Assembly: GCF_000003815.2 (NCBI RefSeq)
Contig: NC_049986.1
Location: 12,965,876-13,029,875, forward strand
Source: Branchiostoma floridae
Lineage: Eukaryota; Chordata; Leptocardii; Amphioxiformes; Branchiostomatidae
DNA: 64,000 bases
Reading direction: 5' to 3'
Shown: positions 46,201 to 58,200 of the stretch, in pieces
How the letters are laid out: each line of letters begins with the position of its first letter
How positions within the stretch are numbered: position 1 is the first letter of the stretch
The notes under the pieces: model-generated
What the model was told of the DNA's origin: nothing
Seen by the model: the letters and a program-made list of their open reading frames with translations, nothing else
Database searches by the model: none
Program-made: the position numbers and the translations under genes

Positions 46201-49200
46201 TCAGAACACACGCCAGAGGTCATTTCAGCCTTTAAGAGTGGTTCATTTTTGGCTCTCGTACGTTGAACTGGAAACGGTTTCATCACACAGACAGCAAAAA
46301 TCCATCAGAACCATCAGGAAAGAACCATCAACCTAACCCTGACGTACACGCTCGAGACGAGTGGATATTTTTGTAGTAAAGTACCTTTTCAATGGCTTGG
46401 CATGGACTGGTAGCTTTCTTCATGGATTCGTCATTTTTTGACCTTCCTGACCACTTAGATTTCATAATGAAGGCAACTTTTTTTAGAACCTTTTTTTTTC
46501 ATTCGCACGCACATTCCCTTAGCGGGTTTCTATGGTACTGCAACTATTTAAAACGGCTGTGTATATGTCTGACCTGGTCTCTTGTTGTGCGGCGTGTTCT
46601 CGAGCCCCCGTGCCTTCAGGATGACGATGGTGAGTCTCTCCGCCGTGGGGAGGTAGGACGCCGTCATCAGGAGGTCACCGAGGTCAGGCTTCTTCTAAAC
46701 ATTCAAACAAAACAATTTCCTTCAATAGTTTCATCAGGTTGGTACGTCACTGCATCTGAACTATGAGCAGCGACACCTGTCCTGCAGTACAATATGCACC
46801 TGTCAGAATTGCCCTGAAGATGACAGACGGTCACCAATACGTTTGCGAGAATAAAGCAATGGTTACGTGAAAAGAGTTTCTCTATTCAAAAACAATTTCC
46901 TTCCTTCAAACAAAAGAAGACCGCTCCTAAAAACGTTAACATTGTGAAGTAGTGCTTAGCATTGTTCTTGAGTGCTTAATTCGATACAAAGGCAGCTACA
47001 GTTAAGATAATTATCCATCGAAAATTTGTAGGTACGTGTGTTTACCTTTAAAAAGCAGCCACTGTTTAATCAAAATTCTATCAACTGTGTACACACGTGA
47101 CTAATGAATCCATTCAACGAAAGGCAGCTACGTTTTGAAAGCTCTTTTTGTTGAATCTACCGAGGCATGCAACTACGAGTATGTTGTTCCAGACTCGTGT
47201 ATTATATAATCTCTGGGTCGATATCCTAAGTGCACCAGAGCAACCCTTTCCATCTTCCGCCTACACAGTAGCATAACTACCGACAACACAGCTAAGTTTT
47301 ACAAATAACCCAGCATTGCAAAATTCCCTAGTTGACGTCAAAGTAGTAAATCGAAGAGACATTACATGTTGGACGATGGTTACTTTTAAGCTTGCTGACC
47401 CAATAGTTGACCTCTTGACGCCCTGTCCATTGACATTGATCTCATGTTAGGTGGAAAATTTGGAATGTTTTCGACCCTTAATATGTAATTTTGGCTTGCC
47501 CTTACATTGCATGGGGTTAAAGTAGGGGGCTCTTTTGAAGTGAGATCATCTGCACGGTCGATTGCGCCATACCAGCAACGAAATACAAAATGCTATACAA
47601 GGCAAACTAATTCCTCAAAGAAAATAGAGAGCAACTGAATTGTTTATGTATTGTCAATGCATGCAGGTAGGTTCTAAGGTAGATTGGGGTTGGAAACTTC
47701 TTAGGTAAACTGCTGCGAGATAGGTAAGACTACAGGGGAGGTTGGTATGTGCCAAACATGTCGCCCGTGTAAGTTTTCCATAAATACCTCTGGCGTCCTG
47801 ATCTTGTAAGACTCGATCATTTTCCACAGCTCCACGCGTTCGCTCAAGTCCACGTTTTCCAGCGGTAGCAGCACCTGGCCCACGCACTCGTCTCGCGAGA
47901 ACTGGTCATAGTCAAACAGCAGAAATCGTATCGTTCTATTAGGCAGGTCTGTAGGCGGAATTTCAAAAGCGAATTTCTCCTCAAATTCCGGGTCTAAAGT
48001 CTTCCTGTGTATTTTGGACTGCAAGGTTCTGGGCTCGTCTGGCAGGACCGAGATTTTGAAGTAGGGGTCGGCCGTGCCACTGAACTCTCGCGGCTGGAGG
48101 TCACGTGCTTGAATCAGACGAATGGTGAGGATGCCCATGTCTTTGTTGTAGTGCAGTGCGAAGTGAAGCTCTCCTGCGTACTCTATGGTAGGCTCTTTGG
48201 TCTTCATCTAGATACGAGATTAACAAAAAAATATTGTAGGACCTTTGGACATATGGTATGACATGTTTCCGTAGTATTGAGTGACATTATTAACTCACTC
48301 ACTCACTCACTCACTCACTCACTCACTCACTCACTCACTCACTCACTCACTCACTCACTCACTCACTCACACTCACTCACTCACTCACTCACTCACTCAC
48401 ACTCACACTCACTCACTCACGCACGCACTCACTCGCAACTAGACTGTGCACGCTTGTCACATGATGTGTCACGTGATTGTAACATGATGTGCTTAGGTGG
48501 TCACATGACCCATGTTTGATTGACCAATCAGAAGACTCACCATCTCCAGCCGTTTGTACATCTCTGAGTTTGGGTCGAAGCTGGAGTTCTCCAGCCGTGC
48601 GGACATGGAGGGGCGCCGCCTGCTGAAGGGCTGGACCTGGCTCCCCACCAGCTCCACAGCACTTCCTGCTGGCAGGAGGCGCAACGTTAATATTGATGAG
48701 AGGCGTCGATAAAGGTTGGACTTACAGGTAGAAATATATGACATATGTCACAATAGAGATCGGAATTCAGGATAATTCTGGATTCTCCCTGGAGATGTTG
48801 GAAGTCCAAGCTCTCATAGAAGAGTTTGGAATTCCAACCTGTCCTAGGAAAATCTCGGGTTGTTCTAGGACGGATTGGAAGTTCAATTTCTGATAGGAGA
48901 ATACGGCATTCTCCTGGATTCCAATCTAAACTGTGACTTATACACAATGTAAAAGTTGCTCAAGCAATCGGACTAAGTTTTGTCAAACGTTAACGTTAAT
49001 GATAGCATGCATCCACTGTCTTTTGCCAGTTACAGTGATTTATTATAGCTGCATTCCTCCTGCAAGAGTAGCCTTGGATGATATAGAGGTCAGGTAAGAG
49101 GCCAGTGCTACAAGCTTAAGAATTTTGGCTGTCTCATCATGAGTTCCAGACGACCATTTTGATAGCATTGAAAAGGTTGTCAAGAAAGTGAATGTCTAAC

Positions 49201-52200
49201 AACATTCAGTTGCTGCAAATGGATTTTGCTCTCTCAAATTTGCACAGAAATCGAGTTTCACACCAATCCATTTGGAGAGAACGGATTTTGCATACGAGGC
49301 ACGAATGCATCACCTCCAGATCCAAAACTCTTCCAGATGGCTTGAATTATGTATACAAAAGAAGTGTCTGTGCCATGAATACTCTAAGGAGGACAAATCA
49401 TAGTGGATTGTACTTTGATACAGGAAACATGTCGCAGATTGTGGATCTGAGGTCTAACGTCTCCAACACTTAACTATTGATTTGCAAGTCGTTTCCGTTT
49501 GAAATAGAAGTTTCCGTTTTCTAGTTCAATTTTTTCTTCACATAAGTACCACATTACCGCTCAACCATCCCGCTATGATTTATCATGTTGCTTTCTTGTA
49601 CTCCAATTTCTGAAGCAATTCTATCTCCCTATTATGGATTCTGATGTGTCTAAAACAATTTTACAGTCGCCCACGCAAGAATTTCCGGCAAGGAGGAATT
49701 TTCAACTTGATCAGTTCACCGTCGGAGAGGCATTACGGCACGTTAATCAATTTTTCGTAATGTAGGAATATCGTTAGTTGTTCCTGTCAATCATCTGTGT
49801 CTGCGACATGTTTCTGTATTAGAGACCGTAGACGTAATGACTGCCACCGTCGGTATAGTGACAAATGTCCCGACAGAGAGACAGATTTCATCTGAAACGT
49901 ATGTACAGTTATTCATGATTGAAATGAATGGTAAATTTGCAACTGTAGAGTTGGATGGATGTTACGGAAGTGTGGAATGCAAATCAACCAAGAAGCGATC
50001 ATAGCGAAAGTTCCAGTCCTAGTCTTTTAATGACAGAATAAAAAAAAATTATTTCCTTTTTCTTCTTGAAACTATTACTCAAAGACGGAGCATGGGATGT
50101 TATTTCCTTGCTCCCATGTCTCCTCTTACAGAGAGATATATACCATTAAGATTCATAGATGATGACGCAGATTAAGACATATTTTGTGACCCAATGTTAT
50201 CGGGTTTCAGAGAGGGATTAGGACCGTGAATTTGGGCCAAACAAGACTTTGAACAGCATATCTTTGATTTTGTAAAAGTGGTTCCTTGTTAATCTTAATT
50301 TTTGTGCTGGTCCTCTACTCTTTTGGGTGATTTTTAAAGAGTTTTTGACAGTTTGCATTCAACTTTCACTTGTTTCCGCAACGTCTTTACATATAGGAAG
50401 TACAAGGATCCATCATACGGTCCGCCAGATTGGTATTGAGTTCTGATTTTTCTTTGACTTTCTGTTAGATGACTGCTAGCTTGAACCATACCATGATTTC
50501 CTGTCGTAACCGAGATGACATACATCATTTAACTCTACACAAGATTCTTTAAAATGAAACCACTCCTGTTTTGAGAAATCGCATCACTAAGTGCATCTCA
50601 TGTGAAGAATGCTTCCAGCAAACCTGTTGATGTACTGTATATGTTCCTGATCTAAGACACACCTATCTATCAACATCTTTTCTTTGCGTCACGCATAGGC
50701 GACTTGACAACATCCTTAAGCCCCAACAAAAGAGAGAGTGTTATGTGCCCCAAACGACGTCATTTGTAAGACTCTACTCGGAGATAGCTGTACTTGATGG
50801 ATTCCGCTATTATCCTTCAAAGAAAGGCCGCATGGATCTTACTTTAAACAGCCTTCGGGACAAAAACCCTTAGATTTTCATCATGTGTCGTCTGTTGATG
50901 TGATCCCAAAGATGACGTCTGAAGTTCGGTTTTGCCCATGAGGGCTTTTATCGATGTATCACTTGTACTCCTTCAGGTGAGTTCTTAGTTGGATTTCACG
51001 AATGTAAAGTCACTTCCGCCCATTTATGACAACATGAATGGTAGCTACATTATCAAACACAGGCAAGCAGTTAATTTTCCTTGGTACATGCTGTTATCCG
51101 TGAAATATTGGTGGCATTTTACCTGCAGCCTAGTGGGACAGAGTAGAGTGGTTTGAAACCCATTCGGTACTTTTTATCCCACTCACAGAAACTGTACCAG
51201 ATTCTAAGATAAACGTCAAATGATGTTTCCAAGTTTTACACTCAACCCAAGTAGTTGAAAACTAAGAACTGTCCGTCTATCAATGATAGAAAATGTCTCT
51301 GTGAAACAAAGGAAAAAAAATGACAAGTTATTACGGTAAAGGATATAAGTTCTTTCTATGATCAATAGATATAGTAGCTTTAGAAAATAAGATGGACACA
51401 TCGTACCAAGAGAGACATAAAATTCAATGTCTTCTCAATGCAGATTCTCAACCTCTGGCACCACTTTGGCAAAATGACAACGGCACGAAGGATGTTCATA
51501 GCGTCATGACCATCACGTAGATGGTACTCCTATGATTGACATTGGTGCATGAGCATACATTTATATAGGATGGAGTTTTCCATGCCGACGACACTTCTAC
51601 GTGCTCGATGGCCCATGCGAATAAAGTGCATGGCTGCACGTCTACAATATTGCTCTCGGAGAAAACCAGTGACTATCGCGGAGAGTCACGGCCACAGCAG
51701 AACAGTGTGACAAATACGGCCTGTAGAGTTCAGCAGGCCAAGCATTAAAGTGCCAATTCGCATCACCGCCATGTTGCAGCGGGCGACCGCGTTGACACGG
51801 TGTTCGCCCGTGACACTTCGCTAACAGCACTATACTTGGTCTTCCTAGTCTCTACCAGACTCCGGCCTGGCCGAAAAGTAATAGGGAACTTTGGTCAAGT
51901 TAGGAATAACATTCTAGTAGGAGTTAATTGGCCTAGGAGTGAATAGACCGGCCGGTGGATTATCTGCAAAAGACTGAAATCCCATGGCAACTTATTTTTC
52001 CCTATTTGGCCAAAGTCTTCTCTTTTTCATCCAGCTGACACGTCTGCCTGAGACTAGGTCTTCTGGGAACAGCCGAAGTTTGTGGAGCAGGGGGATAGAC
52101 TAAGAGCCATGAACATGTATACTTACAGTCACAGCGTTATAATTATCTGTTACCCGTATGCTATCTACTTCAGTCTGACGTTACCGAAATACTTAATGTT

Positions 52201-55200
52201 GAATGCAATTCATGATAACTCGGTTCTTTTGATTTTGCTTCTAGAAGGGGTGGGGCTAGTTACGTTGGATGATACTGGCTTTGCTTCTTTCTTGTTTTCT
52301 TGTGATGACATCACAGTGAATGTTATGTTTTGTTAGATTTCAATACAAATAATGATAAGCATAAATGTGCACGTTCATGTATATATTTTATCTTTTCATT
52401 GCATTCCTTTCCATAAGGACGCGTAATTCAAATCCTTACATCCGTTAAGTTCGCCTTTTCATCACCCAAGTTCTGCTGCAAGTCCTCCTGGCATACCCGC
52501 CGAGCATGTTAGTGTTTTACAGATGTTACAACATCCTCCGGTGATCAAAGGTCTTTACAAATGATACATGTCCTTATGGTGAGGCATTACTTATACGGCA
52601 GTATCAGAGGGAGGACTTCCTGGAATTCGAAATGTCAAACTTTTACTACCATTTCCGGAGGGAGTAACTGTAAGAGCGCGCATCGTATGCAGAAGATGGA
52701 GGGTCAAGCCGTAAGTAAACAGCAAATCAAAACGTAATGCCAGTTTTGGTTTGAGGAAAATGCCATCTACAGAGCGGAAGGAAGAAGCTTTACCTTGAGC
52801 CCTAGGCTAACATATACCATAGGATTTGACGTAGTAGGTTTTAACCTTTTATATAGCTAGTGGCTTAAAAGTCTCTGACAAATTATGACAAGCTTTGTGA
52901 TATATGAGAGCGTTCTTTCTGTAGATTTCACCCGCCAGGATACATAAAAAGGTATGTTTTATCTCTTCTCAGAAAACCTCTGGAAAATGACGGGTCATCT
53001 AAAAATGTTACGTAAAGCCCTTGAGAGTTGCATTGAGAGGCTGTACGTATTGCTGAGCATGATAGCTGAAGTGCCCAGATGAAACAAGCAGCAAATGCTA
53101 TCTACTTGTCTGGCGCTAGTGACGTTCATCTTTATTTAGAAACTGTCATGAAGACGGTCGCGAAAGCCTCTCCACATAGATAGCTTCTAATGTAAGTAGA
53201 CAGCCGTGTTACCTAAGCTTTTCCTCAAGCGTGTGGAGCCAGACTCTAAAGCGGCGCCGCTACTTTACGCAGCCGTCAAATAACTGTTAAGTGGGTCTAA
53301 GGATTAAGGCATATATAGTCCATTTCACTGCATAATATGTTTCATGGATAAACCCTTATGAATTCGAAGCGCCAGACGGTGAACAACCGAAAAGGCTCCT
53401 CTTGAGTTAACATCTTATGGTTTAGTTGTAATTTCAATCTTCAATTGTCCTTTGTTGGCTCTTAAGATGAAAGAGTTGACTCAAGTAGACAATACTAGGT
53501 ATGGAGACTTTGACAGGAAAACCATTATATGGTTTTGACAAATTCTTTATTCCCTACTTTGTTTCACTTTGCACTAACAACCACTTGTATACATTTCTAT
53601 GGTTTATTTTTGGATGTATTGTTCAGACCACACCGCTGAAATCTGAATAACCATACAGTTTTTACCACAGCCACAGGCAAACGTAAATGATAGATCACAT
53701 TGGCTGTGGTCCAGTCAGTAGGAGACATTATCCCGCCCGCCGTGCGGCAACAGGAGGATGAATCTTACTTAACCAGCTACGATAAAACAAACCTCACGGT
53801 AGGAACGTCTTTTGGGACGTATTATCAGATTTGTGGTATGCATAAGTCATGGGTCCCACAGTTTATAACTTAAACACATGGCTTNNNNNNNNNNNNNNNN
53901 NNNNNNNNNNNNNNNNNNNNNNNNNNNNNNNNNNNNNNNNNNNNNNNNNNNNNNNNNNNNNNNNNNNNNNNNNNNNNNNNNNNNNNNNNNNNNNNNNNNN
54001 NNNNNNNNNNNNNNNNNNNNNNNNNNNNNNNNNNNNNNNNNNNNNNNNNNNNNNNNNNNNNNNNNNNNNNNNNNNNNNNNNNNNNNNNNNNNNNNNNNNN
54101 NNNNNNNNNNNNNNNNNNNNNNNNNNNNNNNNNNNNNNNNNNNNNNNNNNNNNNNNNNNNNNNNNNNNNNNNNNNNNNNNNNNNNAACCGTTAAAGTATC
54201 AGCGAGACCTAAGGTGATCTGTTTGGAATTTATATATATATATATACAAGAATAGGAAGTATCATATTGTATTTTGAAGTTACTTCTAAGTTTCAAAGAT
54301 GACAATAAAAAAGTTTGTCATACCTTCTCCTCCCCCTGGCTTGAGGACCGGTACCCAGAATTCCTCCGCCAGCGGTGTTCCTGACGACTCGGACGAACTC
54401 TGGTGAGACTTGATGGACGTCCGGCTGGGGGAGATGGTCACCGGGCCCCGGGCCTTCTGGGAACGGGAACATGTCTGTTAGTTAGGGCCTTCTGGGAACG
54501 GGAACAGGTCTGTTAGTTAGGGACTTCTGGGAACGGGAACAGGTCTGTTAGTTAGGGCCTTCTGGGAACGGGAACAGGTCTGTTAGTTAGGGCCTTCTGG
54601 GAACGGGAACAGGTCTGTTATAGTAGGGCCTTCTGGGAACGGGAACAGGTCTATTAGCTAAGGCCTTCTGGGAACGGGAACAGGTCTATTAGATAAGGCC
54701 TTCTGGGAACGGGAACAGGTCTGTTAGTTAGGGCCTTCTGGCAACGGGAACAGGTCTGTTATAGTAGGGCCTTATGGGAACGGGAACAGGTCTATTAGAT
54801 AAGGCCTTCTGGGAACGGGAACAGGTCTGTTAGCTAGGGCCTTCTGGTAACGGGAACAGGTCTATTAGATAAGGCCTTCTGGGAACGGGAACAGGTCTGT
54901 TAGCTAGGGCCTTCTGGGAACGGGAACAGGTCTGTTAGTTAGGGCTTTCTGGGAAAAATTACGCCTGTTAGTTAGGGCATTCTGGGAAGGGGAAGAGGCC
55001 TGTTAGTTTAGGCCTTTTGGTAACGGGAAAAGACTTGTAAGTTAGAGCATTCTGGGAAGAGGCCTGTTACTTAGGACATTCTGGTAACGGGAACAGACCT
55101 GTTAGTTAGTACTCTCCAAGCAGAGGCTGATGGGGAAAATCGTAACCTTTTATATGAGCTGATAAAAGAAAAGGTTCCGATTTTCCCCGTCAACCTCTGC

Positions 55201-58200
55201 TTAGAGACTAGTTAATTAGGGCATTCTGGGAATAGGTAGAAGTCTGTGAGGGCATTCTGGGAACGAGATGGAAATAGAGCCTTCTGAAATGTGGATTCTT
55301 AAAAATCTATGGAACACTTTTAAAAAAACAAAGTTAGACTCTAAAATCCATATTTTTCTCTTGTGTCTAACTTGAGATTGTTTGAAAACGCTATCTATTA
55401 CCGTGGCCAATTCGGCCATAATACCTTTATTGAACAACAGTTGTATAAGATGCAACGTATGGTAACCTCTATTACTTAACAGCGGTTCTGTTTTGAATTG
55501 AAACCTTCACGGTGCTCAACTGCACTGCGGCGTCATTCTCAACAGTCAAGTTGACGGTTGGATTATTTATTAACTAAAAGCGCTGCAGCCGCGACAAGCT
55601 GTTATTCCAACCCCTGTCCTTCTCCTGTCTGAAGTTTGCCGACACGTTCTCACTCACGTGAAGGTCACCAAAGCCGTCACCGCCAACGCCGGGAAGAAAT
55701 GAGGACGTGGCTCTGCGTGGGCGCGCGGTCAGACATTAGGACAGCAGGAAATTGTGCGGGGGACGCCTGGATAAAACACCGGGCCATTGAGCACAAATTA
55801 AACCATAGAAAATGTGACGCTTATCAAACGACATTGACTATTGGTTAATATTTCACTTGTCTAGAACTCACCGTCGCCACCAAAGGTTCTTGATTTTAAA
55901 GACGAAGGAGTAACCAAGCTTACAAACGATTTAAAACGAATGTATCTTCAGAAACGTGGCTAAGGTAGCTCGTTCTGTTGATTAGGAAACTTTTCTTCAC
56001 AGCAATTAGGAAACAAGGCGACCAATCTATATAAGCTCCACGCGCCCGCTTTGATTGAATTTGAAAAAGTAAGGCCTAATTAGGAGTCAACTTTCAGTAG
56101 TCGCAACTTTCACAGATACACGAACTTGGGCTTAGGTATTACTAGTGTTTGCAGCATGTTGATTCACGGCATACCAATTCAAAGACAAATGTTTGCAGAC
56201 TCACCACATGAGAGAAGGTGAACTTGTTTGTATATCATTTACTGGCTTTTGAAAAGGTGAGTCATTCGTTCAAAGTCTCAAATGTTTTTGGCTCTGACAA
56301 TGACATTGTGTATACCTGTCATTGTCAGGGCATTCATTCGCAAGGGGTGATTTATAACTACAGTAGACATGGGGACAATCGGGTAAGGTTGGTATCACAG
56401 TTTGTTTATCAATGGTTGATCTTGTGTTGGTTCATACACAGAATATACTAGCTACAAGTAGACAATGTGCCAAGCCACATCTTACTGAGGCACACTGAAC
56501 CAGACATACATACATGTACTATGTTCTGTCTGATACAACTTCTTTTGTTTGCTCATCCGTCATTTGTTAGCGCGCTCTCATGAGTCTAAGAGCGTCCTGA
56601 GGATGCTTTCCATCAAGTCATGTGTGTTCTTACTATATTCAAAAAAAGTCAAAGCAAAATAAACCCCATATGTATGACTATATATGTACTTTTCATATAA
56701 CTCGGAGCTGCCTTTTCACAAGTCCTGTGCATGATATCTAGTACCTTCAATGCACAGTTTTGGAAGAGATAAACCAGTAAAGACAGCTTCAAAAAGTACA
56801 TGTATTTTTCATTTAAAAAAGTTGTATACTGTCGTCAAAGTACATGTATCATACATACATCAAGGCAACGGTTACGGTTTGATAGAAATCCTAGATTTAG
56901 CTTCTCACATCACGTTGCAATTCTGTAGTGGCTTTTACGGTCTCCAAACACGCATTGGGATCAATGGAGTTTCTTGATGGACACTGTATTGTTCCCGAAG
57001 GTAGTACTCTCACCACGGGGGCAATTCTTTCCAGGCGAATACCAACTTTATGTTAGTGCTTCATATATTTTCTTAACAATGAAGGTCAAGGGCTTTACTA
57101 TTGCTATCTTATATAAAACATTGTTCCCAATAGCGAAATCAATCTCAACGTTGAATAAAATCCAAGAGTTGGATCTGCAGTTTACAGCTTTTTCTCGTCA
57201 CGACGTTTACGACTTTCCCATAGACAGGCCTGATATCGCTGTAGGGATGTCCCTGTAGCTCAACTGGTAGCGGCCTCACAGTTGCATTAGCTCCTGGTTC
57301 CAATTAGTTGGTAACTGTGAGACCCTGGTTCAATTCTGGATAGGTTCCTCTGACGGGGCTGCACCCGTCTTTCGGAAGGGACGTATAATGAGGGTCCCGT
57401 GATCGAGGATGCGCCTTGAGAAAGTTAAAAGGGAAGGGCTAGCAGCCCTCTGTAAAACATGCCCTACAGAAACAGCAAGAAAATTTGCTGCCCTATGTCA
57501 CTATGCGGCTACTAGGCACTACAAGTGCTTAACGAAAAGAAAAATTGCTGAACGAAAAGAAAAACTGCTATCACTATACGAGGGGGGTTCAATAAGTTCT
57601 TTGCCTCACCAAGAAATAACAAGCACAACTCAGATTTTCAGGCACAACTTCATAGTATGAAGTCTTTTATCAATATCCTCCAAATTACAAATCATTGGAG
57701 TCATTACTTTCCAGGCATTCGTTTTTTCTAAATTAGAAGGTAAGTGGGGAGAAAAAGAAGGGTGAAGTGTGATCAGACAATTTGACCTCACACCTCAGGT
57801 TGCAGATCAATTGTCCACCTTTTTTTTTCGTTATCCCTTACCTAACGTTACTGGGTGTCGCCTGCAACATGATGATCACAATAATTTGAATTTTGGTACA
57901 CACTTATATAAGACTTTATACATGTACGTGGGGTTATCAATAAGTCCCCGACTTTACCGAGAAAAAATAAGCACAGCTCAGATTTCGAAGCATAGATGTC
58001 AAGTATAAAGTCTTATATAAATATGTACCAAAATTCAAATTAGTGTGATCATTACTTTGCAGGCGACACCCAGTAACGTTAGGTGAGGGAGAAGGAAAAA
58101 AACGTGGACAATTGACCTGACCTGAGTGTGTGGGTCAATTTGCGCTGCTGGAAGTTAGAAACCCAATTCTTTTTGCTTGAAATAGGAAGAGAATCATTAT

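Noticed and set aside
48277..48519. Frame rich in SLTH repeats
   Set aside because: Translation of the (ACTC)n microsatellite.
48760..48925. Partly palindromic TTCC/GGAA-rich stretch in a synaptotagmin intron
   Set aside because: Short overlapping inverted matches (CTGTCCTAGG, TTGTTCTAGGAC) but no defined ends or target duplication; not enough to call a mobile element.
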